A stretch of 39,819 nucleotides of DNA, taken from assembly GCA_019120575.1 (NCBI GenBank), contig DWUU01000042.1, positions 1 to 39,819 of the forward strand, in the 5' to 3' direction. Made by a program: the position numbers and the translations under genes. The notes below the pieces were generated by a model, which saw only the letters and a program-made list of their open reading frames with translations, was not told the DNA's origin and did no database searches. Positions 16,049-23,855 of the stretch are shown here, one piece after another. Numbering within the stretch: the stretch's first letter is position 1; the number at the start of each line of letters is the position of its first letter. The DNA comes from Candidatus Mediterraneibacter quadrami. GTDB taxonomy: Bacteria > Bacillota > Clostridia > Lachnospirales > Lachnospiraceae.

Positions 16049-17134
16049 TTGAAACGTTCCGGACATGGGCGGAGATGTGACGAGACAATGGCGACGATTG
16101 TCCTCATCCTTTTGCTGGCCGGGCTGATACTGCTGTACAGCACCAGCGCTTATAACGGCAGGGTTAAGTTCCATGATGCATGGTATTATGTGAAGAAACA
16201 GGGATTTGCCACGCTGATCGGCCTTGCGGGGATGGCGGTCGTATCAAGGATTGATTATCATCGCTGGGCTGTGCTGGCGGTGCCGGGATATCTGGCGGCT
16301 GTGGCGCTTTCGGTGGCGGTCATGCTCTTCGGAGATGAATATAACGGGTCCAAAAGATGGCTGTCTTTGGGCCCGTTTTCGTTTCAGCCTTCCGAATTTG
16401 CCAAAGTGGCGGTGATTATTTTTCTGGCATGGCTGATCAGCAGGTGTGCAGGACGTCCGGATCAGTTCCGGCGTCAGATGCTGACCCTTGTTCCGGTTCT
16501 TCCGATCGCAGGGCTGGTAGGCGCCAGCAATCTGAGTACTGCGGTCATTATTCTCGGAATTGCGGCGGCGCTGATTTTTGTGTCTACGCCGAAGTTTGCG
16601 CCTTTCATATGGATGGGGTGTGCCGGAGCGGCATTTATGGCCCTCTTCCTTGCCCTGGAAAGCTATCGTCTGGAACGGCTTGCCGTCTGGCTGGCTCCGG
16701 AGAAATATGAGAAGGGGTATCAGACGCTCCAGGGCCTGTATGCGATCGGGAGCGGCGGCATATTCGGGCGGGGTCTGGGAAACAGTGTACAGAAGCTCGG
16801 ATTTCTGCCGGAAGCCCAGAACGATATGATCTTCTCGATTATATGCGAGGAGCTGGGGCTTGTGGGTGCGGGACTTGTGATATTGCTCTTTTTTCTGCTG
16901 ATCTGGCGGTTTTTTGTTACGGCGGTCCGGGCGCCGGACCTGTTCGGGGCGCTGATCGCCGCCGGAGCAATGGCGCATCTGATGATTCAGGTTATTTTAA
17001 ATATTGCGGTTGTTACGAATTCCATACCGAATACCGGCATAACGCTGCCTTTTATCAGTTACGGCGGCACGTCGGTCGTATTTCTGCTGCTTGAAATAGG
17101 GGTTGTGCTAAACGTGTCCGGTCTGGTAGAATGA
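16049..17134 (+). CDS. ftsW: SEDS-family septal peptidoglycan polymerase FtsW/SpoVE
   Basis: A 361-residue polytopic membrane protein in the dcw slot between murD and divIB that carries spoVE or ftsW in Firmicutes. The family marks are LLYSTSAYNG in the first span, NGSKRWLSLGPFSFQPSEFAKVA, NLSTAVII, YQTLQGLYAIGSGGIFGRGLGNSVQKLGFLPEAQNDMIFSIICEELG and NTGITLPFISYGGTSVV. It polymerises lipid II with one of the class B PBPs of the cluster. The likely start is TTG 16049, with GGGAGTGGG upstream; ATG 16088 is the alternative and would remove 13 residues. Unlike the SEDS gene at 4847 it has no long basic N-terminus. The ftsW versus spoVE name is uncertain. Confidence 0.92.
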   Translation: MKRSGHGRRCDETMATIVLILLLAGLILLYSTSAYNGRVKFHDAWYYVKKQGFATLIGLAGMAVVSRIDYHRWAVLAVPGYLAAVALSVAVMLFGDEYNGSKRWLSLGPFSFQPSEFAKVAVIIFLAWLISRCAGRPDQFRRQMLTLVPVLPIAGLVGASNLSTAVIILGIAAALIFVSTPKFAPFIWMGCAGAAFMALFLALESYRLERLAVWLAPEKYEKGYQTLQGLYAIGSGGIFGRGLGNSVQKLGFLPEAQNDMIFSIICEELGLVGAGLVILLFFLLIWRFFVTAVRAPDLFGALIAAGAMAHLMIQVILNIAVVTNSIPNTGITLPFISYGGTSVVFLLLEIGVVLNVSGLVE

Positions 17135-17153
17135 CAGAGAAGGAGTGGAACTG

Positions 17154-17897
17154 ATGAATGGAAAGAAGAACAGAAAGATAAAAATCTGGTCCTTTGTTCC
17201 GGGTCTGCTTGGAACGCTGTGCATATTAGCCGTTGCGGCATTCATTCTGTGCCGGACCAGAGGATATGATATAGAAGGAAATTCCTATTACAGTGACAAT
17301 ACGATCCGGACATGGATTGAAAATGATAAGTTTTCTTACAATACGCTCGGCATCCTTTTCAGATATAATTTTACGGATGCCGAGCTTCCGGCCGGAGTGG
17401 AGCAGCTCCATGTGTCGCTGAAGAATCCGTGGACTGTCAAAGTCCGGGTGGAAGAGAAGGAAATAGTCGGCTATGTGACGATTGAAGACGCATACCTTTA
17501 TTTTGACGGCGAAGGCATGGTGATCATGCGATCCAGAAAACTGATCGAAGGAGTGCCGTATATTGAGGGACTGGCATTTGATGAGGCGAAGACAGCAGTC
17601 GGGAAGCCTCTTCCGGTAGAGGACGACGGCGTATTCGGACGGATCGTGGATCTGTCGCGGAATCTGAAAAAATATGATCTTGCGCCGGACCGGATCTCGG
17701 GTGCGGACGGAAACATGGATATTTACTTTGGCATCGTGGAAGTTACGCTGGGAACGGACGGGTATGAGGAAAAACTTCAGCAGGTTGAACCGATCCTGAA
17801 AAAACTTACGGAATTATATCCGGAAACAGCCGGAACGCTGCACCTGGAAAATTATAAGTCTGATTCGGATTCCATCCGGTTTGTGCCGGCAGAGTAA
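17154..17897 (+). CDS. divIB: DivIB/FtsQ-type cell division protein
   Basis: A 247-residue bitopic protein. It has a short basic N-terminus, one membrane span at about 14-35 (WSFVPGLLGTLCILAVAAFIL), a POTRA-like domain beginning YDIEGNSYYSDNTIRTWI, and a beta domain with LKNPWTVKVRVEEKEIVGYVTIEDAYLYFDGEGMV, typical of FtsQ/DivIB. It connects FtsL/DivIC to the septal synthase. The ATG at 17154 has AAGGAG 8 bases upstream; GTG 17145 in frame overlaps that ribosome site. It follows ftsW by 19 bases and is the last gene before the separate ftsZ promoter. The fold and position support the call better than sequence identity, which is low in this family. Confidence 0.9.
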   Translation: MNGKKNRKIKIWSFVPGLLGTLCILAVAAFILCRTRGYDIEGNSYYSDNTIRTWIENDKFSYNTLGILFRYNFTDAELPAGVEQLHVSLKNPWTVKVRVEEKEIVGYVTIEDAYLYFDGEGMVIMRSRKLIEGVPYIEGLAFDEAKTAVGKPLPVEDDGVFGRIVDLSRNLKKYDLAPDRISGADGNMDIYFGIVEVTLGTDGYEEKLQQVEPILKKLTELYPETAGTLHLENYKSDSDSIRFVPAE

Positions 17898-17933
17898 ATA
17901 GTTTAAAAAATCTGAAAAATAGCAAAAAATCTA

Positions 17934-17962
17934 TTGATTATTTGAGTAAAAGACTATATTAT
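17934..17962 (+). promoter_or_regulatory. Sigma-A promoter of ftsZ
   Basis: TTGATT (17934-17939), a 17-bp spacer and TATTAT (17957-17962) in a very AT-rich gap. It gives ftsZ its own transcript besides readthrough from the dcw operon. Confidence 0.75.
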
Positions 17963-17967
17963 ATACT

Positions 17968-17989
17968 TATTGGATTGTACTGTCCAATA
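17968..17989 (+). promoter_or_regulatory. Stem-loop at the expected 5' end of the ftsZ transcript
   Basis: TATTGGA (17968-17974) and TCCAATA (17983-17989) form a 7-bp stem with an 8-base loop, starting where transcription from the upstream promoter should begin. It could be a 5' stabilising hairpin or a protein operator. There is no T-run of terminator type. Confidence 0.6.
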
Positions 17990-18036
17990 AAAGGGATGTA
18001 TAAGCAATTAATAAGATGACAAAGGAGGAAATACTC

Positions 18037-19209
18037 TTGTTAGAAATCAAAACCAACGAATCGGAAGCGGCCGCAAGAATAATTGTTGTCGGTGTCGGCG
18101 GCGGCGGAAATAACGCTGTGAACCGCATGATCGACGAGCAGATCGCGGGCGTGGAATTTATCGCAGTAAATACAGATAAGCAGGCGCTTCAGCTTTGCAA
18201 GGCGCCGACACTGATGCAGATCGGTGAGAAACTTACCAAGGGCCTTGGCGCAGGCGCACAGCCTGAGGTTGGCGAGAAGGCGGCAGAAGAAAGCTCTGAG
18301 GAGATTTCAGCAGCGCTCAAAGGTGCGGACATGGTATTCGTTACATGCGGTATGGGCGGTGGAACCGGTACAGGTGCAGCGCCGGTTATTGCACGCATCG
18401 CGAAAGAGCAGGGCGCGCTGACGGTTGGCGTTGTGACGAAGCCGTTCCGTTTTGAGTCAAAGACGAGAATGCAGAATGCCCTGAACGGTATTGATAAATT
18501 AAAAGAAAACGTGGATACGATCATCGTGATCCCGAACGATAAACTTCTGGAAGTTGTCGACAGACGTACGACAATGCCGGAAGCCCTCAAGAAAGCGGAC
18601 GAGGTTCTGCAGCAGGGTATCCAGGGCATCACAGACCTGATCAACGTACCGTCTCTGATCAACCTGGATTTCGCAGATATCCAGACTGTAATGAAAGACA
18701 AAGGCATCGCACATATCGGCATCGGTTCCGGACGCGGTGATGACAAGGCTCTTGAGGCTGTTAAAGAAGCTGTTGCGAGTCCGCTGCTTGAGACGACGAT
18801 CCAGGGTGCGTCCAATGTTATCGTTAATGTATCCGGTGATATCACACTTATGGATGCATCAGATGCAGCAGATTACGTACAGGAACTGGCAGGAGAGAGC
18901 GCAAGCATTATCTTCGGTGCGATGTACGACGATACAAAATCCGATGAATGTACGATCACTGTTATCGCTACAGGCTTACATAATGTAGGCGGAAGCGCTT
19001 CCAAACTGAAAGCAAGACTTGAAGGACAGCCGAAAGTGGGCTCTATCCTTCCGAACAGCGACGGGTTTGCTTCAGTGAGAAGCCGTCTTGAGAATGACAA
19101 GACTGCAGCAAAGCCGCAGGGAGGCACAATGCCGACGATCCAGCCGAGAACACCTTCCAGTAACGTGAAAGAACAGTCTATCAAGATCCCGGATTTCTTC
19201 AAAAGATAA
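18037..19209 (+). CDS. ftsZ: Cell division GTPase FtsZ
   Basis: A 390-residue tubulin homologue that forms the Z-ring. The N-terminal nucleotide site is [18 protein letters not shown], the tubulin signature GGGTGTG is at 107-113, [13 protein letters not shown] is the next loop and [21 protein letters not shown] is helix H7. A variable linker leads to the C-terminal IPDFFKR peptide that binds ZapA/SepF-type partners. I chose TTG 18037 because a perfect AAAGGAGG stands about 8 bases upstream; the ATG at 18016 lies before this ribosome site and has none itself. The resulting start, MLEIKTNE, looks like other Lachnospiraceae FtsZ proteins as I remember them. ftsA is not adjacent. A terminator follows. 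Confidence 0.97.
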   Translation: MLEIKTNESEAAARIIVVGVGGGGNNAVNRMIDEQIAGVEFIAVNTDKQALQLCKAPTLMQIGEKLTKGLGAGAQPEVGEKAAEESSEEISAALKGADMVFVTCGMGGGTGTGAAPVIARIAKEQGALTVGVVTKPFRFESKTRMQNALNGIDKLKENVDTIIVIPNDKLLEVVDRRTTMPEALKKADEVLQQGIQGITDLINVPSLINLDFADIQTVMKDKGIAHIGIGSGRGDDKALEAVKEAVASPLLETTIQGASNVIVNVSGDITLMDASDAADYVQELAGESASIIFGAMYDDTKSDECTITVIATGLHNVGGSASKLKARLEGQPKVGSILPNSDGFASVRSRLENDKTAAKPQGGTMPTIQPRTPSSNVKEQSIKIPDFFKR

Positions 19210-19225
19210 TATAGTGTAACTTACG

Positions 19226-19258
19226 GACTGTGTGGTCATATGCCGCACAGTCTTTTTT
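19226..19258 (+). terminator. Rho-independent terminator of ftsZ
   Basis: GACTGTGTGG (19226-19235) pairs with CCGCACAGTC (19243-19252) through one G-T pair, followed by six T (19253-19258). Confidence 0.95.
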
Positions 19259-19259
19259 C

Positions 19260-19266
19260 TGTCGAA
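19260..19266 (+). promoter_or_regulatory. Spo0A box upstream of spoIIGA
   Basis: TGTCGAA, an exact match to the core of the Spo0A-binding consensus, about 53 bases before the -10. A second, weaker copy in the opposite direction (reading TTTGTCAGA, 19291-19299) overlaps the -35. Two 0A sites, one on the -35, match the known spoIIG arrangement of Bacillus. Confidence 0.65.
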
Positions 19267-19291
19267 AGTTCTTTGTTTCATCTGTCAATAT

Positions 19292-19324
19292 CTGACAAAT
19301 TTCCGGTCTTTACAGAGATATAAT
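19292..19324 (+). promoter_or_regulatory. spoIIG-type promoter with a long 21-bp spacer
   Basis: CTGACA (19292-19297) and TATAAT (19319-19324) are good sigma-A elements, but 21 bp apart instead of 17. The Bacillus subtilis spoIIG promoter is known for a 22-bp spacing and needs phosphorylated Spo0A. Expected start is near 19331, followed by the spoIIGA ribosome site. Confidence 0.7.
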
Positions 19325-19359
19325 ATTACCCGGACCGTAAAGGAAGGGAAGAGAGCGGT

Positions 19360-20148
19360 GTGTATTATGAATTGTACATAGACGTGTTTTTTCTGGAAAA
19401 TTTTATGATGGACAGTATTCTGCTGTATCTCATAAACAGGCTCCTGAAATGCGGCCGATCTGCAGGAAGGATGACTGCGGGCGCGGCGCTCGGGAGTATT
19501 CTGACATGTCTGATCATGGTTTCCCCGCTGTCCGGCATCTGGAGAATGCTGTTCATCCATGCGGCGGCAGGGCCGGTGATGCTGGCTGCGGGCCTGGGGA
19601 TCCGCTCTGTTCCGCAGTTTGTAAAGGCATATGCGCTTCTGTACATATGTGCAATATTTCTGGGCGGCCTGCTTGGTATGCTGCGTCCCTGTATGCGCAT
19701 CGCCGGGATGTTTTACGGGGCGGCAGTGATGGCATATTTTGTTTTTCTGAAATGCTGGAAACTGCTCGCCTGTCTTCATGGAAATGCAGAGAAGATGATC
19801 CGGGTAAGCCTCTATACAGATCAGGGGCATCTCGATATCCGGGCGCTTCTGGATACGGGAAACATGTTGCGGGACTTTGCAACCGGTGATCCGGTCAGTG
19901 TGATCGGTCCCGAAACCGCACGGAAGCTCCCGGGTATGCAGCTGATGCAGGAAACATCCCGCCTGATCCCTTACCGGTGCGTCGGGGGCGATTCTCTGAT
20001 GCGGGTATTCCGGATCAGCCGGATGTGCGTGCATATGGATGAGGACTGCTGGATCGAACATCCGCTGCTGGGGATCGGAGAGACAGACTATTCCGGAGCG
20101 GAAGACGGATACGAAATGATCCTGAACCCCGCGGTCATCATGGAATAA
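19360..20148 (+). CDS. spoIIGA: Sigma-E processing peptidase SpoIIGA
   Basis: A 262-residue membrane aspartic protease that cleaves the pro-sequence from pro-sigma-E in the mother cell after septation. The N-terminal half has five hydrophobic segments, starting YELYIDVFFLENFMMD, a typical SpoIIGA opening. The C-terminal half is a retropepsin-like domain with active D165 in ALLDTGN. Activity needs a signal from SpoIIR, which is not in this window. The GTG start at 19360 is behind AGGAAGGG. sigE follows after 35 bases and is certainly its substrate. The order ftsZ-spoIIGA-sigE resembles Bacillus, where sigG follows; here sigG is missing. It is under a Spo0A-type promoter. Confidence 0.95.
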   Translation: MYYELYIDVFFLENFMMDSILLYLINRLLKCGRSAGRMTAGAALGSILTCLIMVSPLSGIWRMLFIHAAAGPVMLAAGLGIRSVPQFVKAYALLYICAIFLGGLLGMLRPCMRIAGMFYGAAVMAYFVFLKCWKLLACLHGNAEKMIRVSLYTDQGHLDIRALLDTGNMLRDFATGDPVSVIGPETARKLPGMQLMQETSRLIPYRCVGGDSLMRVFRISRMCVHMDEDCWIEHPLLGIGETDYSGAEDGYEMILNPAVIME

Positions 20149-20183
20149 CATTTACATCATAATATAAGACAGGAGGAAATCAG

Positions 20184-20930
20184 ATGCTGGCTAAAGCAAA
20201 AACAGTTGCGCCGCAGTCTTTCGGGATGCGGATCCTGACAGATATCAGGGGACTGATATTCGGGGCAGGAAAGGAAATACATTATATCGGGGGCACAGAG
20301 ATCCTTCCGCCGCCACTGGAAGAAGATGAAGAACAGAGGCTGATCAGCCGGCTTGTATCGGAAAACGCAGAGAGTGCGAAGAAAACACTGATCGAGCACA
20401 ATCTCCGGCTGGTCGTTTATATCGCAAAGAAGTTCGATAATACAGGGGTGGGCGTGGAAGATCTCATCTCCATCGGGACCATCGGCCTGATCAAGGCGAT
20501 CAATACATTCAATCCGGTAAAAAAGATCAAGCTGGCTACATATGCTTCACGCTGTATCGAAAATGAGATCCTTATGTATCTCCGCCGGAACAGCAAGACA
20601 AAACTGGAGGTCTCCATTGATGAACCGCTGAACGTAGACTGGGATGGAAACGAACTTCTATTGTCAGATATACTTGGGACCGAAGAAGATACCATTTGCC
20701 GGGATCTGGAAAATGAAGCTGAAAGAAAACTGCTGGTCAGAGCGCTGAACAAACTGACCAGCCGGGAAAAACTCATCGTCCGCATGCGGTTCGGGCTGGA
20801 CAATCCGGAAGGCCGGGAGAAGACACAGAAAGAAGTGGCGGATATGCTGGGAATATCCCAGTCATATATCTCCCGGCTGGAGAAAAAGATCATGCAGAGG
20901 CTCAAAAAAGAAATGGTGCGGTATGAGTGA
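20184..20930 (+). CDS. sigE: RNA polymerase sporulation sigma factor SigE (pro-form)
   Basis: A 248-residue sigma-70-family factor, the first mother-cell-specific sigma. The N-terminal 28 residues or so form the pro-sequence removed by SpoIIGA; the conserved [19 protein letters not shown] lies next to the cleavage region. Region 2 contains [39 protein letters not shown] and [19 protein letters not shown]. Region 4 has [24 protein letters not shown] as the helix-turn-helix. The start has AGGAGG upstream. It is co-transcribed with spoIIGA. The gene ends 2 bases before the stop of a convergent ABC transporter gene, leaving no space for a terminator. Likely targets include cotJABC in this window. 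Confidence 0.98.
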   Translation: MLAKAKTVAPQSFGMRILTDIRGLIFGAGKEIHYIGGTEILPPPLEEDEEQRLISRLVSENAESAKKTLIEHNLRLVVYIAKKFDNTGVGVEDLISIGTIGLIKAINTFNPVKKIKLATYASRCIENEILMYLRRNSKTKLEVSIDEPLNVDWDGNELLLSDILGTEEDTICRDLENEAERKLLVRALNKLTSREKLIVRMRFGLDNPEGREKTQKEVADMLGISQSYISRLEKKIMQRLKKEMVRYE

Positions 20931-20932
20931 GC

Positions 20933-22654
20933 TTATAAGTTGTAGTAGTGGGCATAGATCCCGCCTTTTGCCAGAAGTGATTCGTGCGTTCCCCGTTCTG
21001 CGATGCCGTCCTCTGTGATAACGATGATTTCATCAGCGTTTCGGATGGTGGAGAGCCGGTGGGCGATGGTGATCGTGGTGCGGTCTCTGGAGAGTTCTTC
21101 CAGGCTCTGCTGGATCCAGCGCTCGCTCTCGTTGTCCAGGGCGCTCGTGGCCTCGTCGAGGATGAGGATGGGCGGGTTCTTCAGGAATACGCGGGCAATG
21201 GAGATGCGCTGTTTCTGTCCGCCGGAGAGCCGCGCCCCGCGTTCGCCGACGAAGGTATCATAGCCGTCCGGGAGTTCGCTGATAAAGTCGTGAATATTGG
21301 CGCGCCGGGCGGCTTCAATGATCTCGTCCATGGAGGCGCCCGGCCTGCCGTAGGCGATGTTGTCCCGGATGGTGCCGGAGAAAAGATAGACGTCCTGCTG
21401 GACCATGCCGATCTGGCTTCTCAGACTCTTAAGGGACAGGGTGCGCACATCTTTTCCGTCGATGGTAATCCGGCCGCCTGTCACGTCATAGAAACGGGGC
21501 AGGAGGGAGCAGATGGTTGTCTTGCCGCTGCCGGAAGGACCGACGAGGGCGATGGATCTCCCGGCCGGGATCTCGAAGGATACATGGGAGAGGACGGGCG
21601 TGTCGTCATCGCTGTAGTGGAAGGATACGTCCTCGTAGCATACGCGGCCTTTCACATCGGTGAGTTCCCGGGCGTCCGGCGGATCCTTGATCTCCGGCGC
21701 CGTGTCCATCACTTCAAGGAAACGGCGGAAGCCGGCCAGACCCTTCTGCATCATTTCGATCAGTTCCACGAGGATCTGGATGGGATTGATGAAAATGCCG
21801 ATGTAAAGGGCGTACATGGCCAGATCGACCGGTTCCATCAGTCCTTTTGCGATGAGCCAGCCGCCGAATACGAGTGTGACCAGATACATCATGCCCTGGA
21901 AGAAGAGGTTCCAGGCCATGAAGTTCCCCATACAGTTGTAGTTATCCTTTTTGGAGCGGAGAAATGCCTGATTGCTCCGGCGGAATTTCTCCTGTTCGAT
22001 ATCTTCGTTTGCGAAAGACTGGACGACGCGGATGCCGGCCAGTGTGTCCTGGAGGCTGGAGTTCACATCGCCGATCCTGCGCCGGTTTTCCATAAATGTC
22101 TCCTGCATTCGGGTGTTCTGGCGGACCGTGAAAAAGAACATGCACAGGACCAGAACGACCAGCGGCAGGGCGAGACGCCAGTTGATCAGGAAGAGGAATA
22201 CAAAGGAACCGATGATCTTCACCAGCGAGATGAAGAGATTTTCCGGCCCGTGGTGGGCGAATTCCGCGATGTCGAACAGGTCGGACACAAGCTTGCTCAT
22301 CATCTGCCCGGAGTTGTTCCGGCTGTAATAGGAGAAGGAAAGCCTTTCATAGTGGTCGAAAAGCTGCTGGCGCATGTCCCGCTCCATATTGGCGCCCATC
22401 ATGTGTCCCTGATAGCTGACATAATATTTACACAGGCTCTGCACGATGTACATGACGAACAGGCCTGCGGCGATGAGCGGCAGGGCGGAGAGGATCGCCC
22501 GGCTGTCCCGGGTGAAGAGGGTGTTGGTCATGGTGCGAAGGATCTGGGGGTAGGCGAGGTCGATGATGCTGATCGCCGCCGCGCAGATCAGGTCAATAAA
22601 AAAGACCGCTTTATACGGTGCATAGTAATCGATAAATCTTCTTATGGTATGCAT
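20933..22654 (-). CDS. ABC transporter, fused permease and ATPase (exporter half-transporter)
   Basis: A 573-residue half-transporter of the MsbA/BmrA/LmrA type, which works as a homodimer or heterodimer. Six membrane spans lie in residues 1-300; the ATPase domain follows with Walker A GPSGSGKT (372-379), signature LSGGQ (476-480), Walker B ILILDEATSALD and the switch histidine in TIAHRLSTI. The substrate (lipid, drug or peptide) cannot be told. A single gene of this kind with no partner beside it suggests a homodimer. It has its own sigma-A promoter on the minus strand and is divergent from dus. Its stop lies 2 bases from the sigE stop, so readthrough RNA from each gene would be antisense to the other. 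Confidence 0.95.
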   Translation of the reverse strand: MHTIRRFIDYYAPYKAVFFIDLICAAAISIIDLAYPQILRTMTNTLFTRDSRAILSALPLIAAGLFVMYIVQSLCKYYVSYQGHMMGANMERDMRQQLFDHYERLSFSYYSRNNSGQMMSKLVSDLFDIAEFAHHGPENLFISLVKIIGSFVFLFLINWRLALPLVVLVLCMFFFTVRQNTRMQETFMENRRRIGDVNSSLQDTLAGIRVVQSFANEDIEQEKFRRSNQAFLRSKKDNYNCMGNFMAWNLFFQGMMYLVTLVFGGWLIAKGLMEPVDLAMYALYIGIFINPIQILVELIEMMQKGLAGFRRFLEVMDTAPEIKDPPDARELTDVKGRVCYEDVSFHYSDDDTPVLSHVSFEIPAGRSIALVGPSGSGKTTICSLLPRFYDVTGGRITIDGKDVRTLSLKSLRSQIGMVQQDVYLFSGTIRDNIAYGRPGASMDEIIEAARRANIHDFISELPDGYDTFVGERGARLSGGQKQRISIARVFLKNPPILILDEATSALDNESERWIQQSLEELSRDRTTITIAHRLSTIRNADEIIVITEDGIAERGTHESLLAKGGIYAHYYNL

Positions 22655-22695
22655 GGACTCACTCCTTACATGTTCTTAGAATTGCTGCTCCAAAT

Positions 22696-22724
22696 ATCTT
22701 AGCACATCACATTTTTCTTGACAA
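22696..22724 (-). promoter_or_regulatory. Sigma-A promoter of the ABC transporter gene
   Basis: On the minus strand: TTGTCA (22724-22719), a 17-bp spacer and TAAGAT (22701-22696). The -35 overlaps a TTGACA on the other strand, so divergent transcription of dus may compete. Confidence 0.7.
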
Positions 22725-22744
22725 GACATTCCCCCGTGTAATAA
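22718..22744 (+). promoter_or_regulatory. Possible promoter of the dus gene
   Basis: A perfect TTGACA (22718-22723) with TAATAA (22739-22744) after only 15 bp. The short spacer makes this weak. Confidence 0.35.
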
Positions 22745-22798
22745 CGTATGGATATGCGGCCGCAGACAGCGGCGATACGAAGGAGATATGGAACTGTC

Positions 22799-23737
22799 AT
22801 GAAGATATATCTGGCCCCGCTGGAGGGCATTACCGGCTGGATCTTCCGAAGCGCCGTCCATGAGTGCTTCGGCGGATTCGACAAGTATTTTGTGCCGTTT
22901 ATTAAACCGAACCAGATGGGGCATTTCAGCGCCCGGGAGAAGAAGGATATCCTGCCGGACCACAACCGGGGGATGTACACGGTGCCGCAGATCCTGACAA
23001 ACCGGGCGGAGGATTTCCTCCGGACAGCGAAGAAGCTTGAGGAATACGGCTACAGCGAGGTGAACCTGAACCTGGGCTGTCCGTCGAAGACCGTGGTGAC
23101 AAAAGGGCGGGGGTCCGGATTCCTGGCTTATCCGGAGCAGCTGGAACGGTTCCTGGATGAGATCTTTGATAAATGTAAGATCCGCATCTCGGTGAAGACC
23201 CGGCTGGGCATGGATGATCCCCGGGAATTCGAATATCTTCTGGAGATCTACAACCGGTATCCCATGGAAGAACTGATCATCCATCCGAGGGTGCAGCGGG
23301 AATTCTATAAAAATACACCTCATATCGATGCGTTTGACCGGGCCTTTGATATGAGCGTGAATCCGGTGTGCTACAACGGGGATATCTTTACACCGGAGGA
23401 TTATGAACGGTTCAGGAAAGATCATCCCCGGGCGGACTGTGTGATGACCGGGCGCGGCGTGCTGGCGGACCCGGCGCTCGGAAGGCGGATCCGGGGCGGC
23501 AGTCCTGCGGACAAAGCGGAGCTGCGGCGGTTTCATGACCTGCTGTACGGGGGATACTGCGCGGAGATGTCCGGTGACCGGACCATCCTTTTTAAGATGA
23601 AGGAACTGTGGACCTACCTGGCGCCTGCGTTCGCGGACAGCCGGAAGTGTGTAAAGAAGATCAAGAAAGCAGAGAAATGTTCGGTCTATGAACAGATCGT
23701 AGAGGAACTGTTTGCTACGAAAGAACTTGTGCGGTGA
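22799..23737 (+). CDS. tRNA-dihydrouridine synthase
   Basis: A 312-residue FMN-dependent enzyme that reduces uridines in tRNA D-loops. The TIM-barrel opening IYLAPLEGITG, VNLNLGCPSKTVVTKGRGSGFL with the catalytic cysteine C94, ISVKTRLGMDD, ELIIHPRVQREFY and NGDIFTPEDYERF / DCVMTGRGVLADP all fit the Dus family. ATG 22799 gives the normal N-terminus; AAGGAG is 13 bases upstream, somewhat far. The frame is open to 22748, but those residues do not resemble the family. The subfamily (which uridine) is not clear. It is a single-gene unit, divergent from the ABC transporter and convergent with pyrG. Confidence 0.95.
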   Translation: MKIYLAPLEGITGWIFRSAVHECFGGFDKYFVPFIKPNQMGHFSAREKKDILPDHNRGMYTVPQILTNRAEDFLRTAKKLEEYGYSEVNLNLGCPSKTVVTKGRGSGFLAYPEQLERFLDEIFDKCKIRISVKTRLGMDDPREFEYLLEIYNRYPMEELIIHPRVQREFYKNTPHIDAFDRAFDMSVNPVCYNGDIFTPEDYERFRKDHPRADCVMTGRGVLADPALGRRIRGGSPADKAELRRFHDLLYGGYCAEMSGDRTILFKMKELWTYLAPAFADSRKCVKKIKKAEKCSVYEQIVEELFATKELVR

Positions 23738-23774
23738 ATCCGGATCCGGCAGGAGTGAACAGGATGAATAATAT

Positions 23775-23815
23775 AGAAGAACCCGGCGCCTCCTGTGAGA
23801 GGACCGGGTTCTTCT
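23775..23815. terminator. Bidirectional terminator between dus and pyrG
   Basis: AGAAGAACCCGG (23775-23786) pairs perfectly with CCGGGTTCTTCT (23804-23815); TCCT/AGGA extends pairing in the loop. The arms themselves give a T-rich end in both directions. Confidence 0.85.
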
Positions 23816-23855
23816 GCGCGATACGCCGGGCATGCATGGGCAGGTATCTGTCCGG

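Noticed and set aside
20984-22702. A 572-residue open frame on the plus strand opposite the ABC transporter gene
   Set aside because: It is the antisense of a clear ABC exporter gene and has no ribosome site or family motif. Codon bias removes stop codons from this frame.
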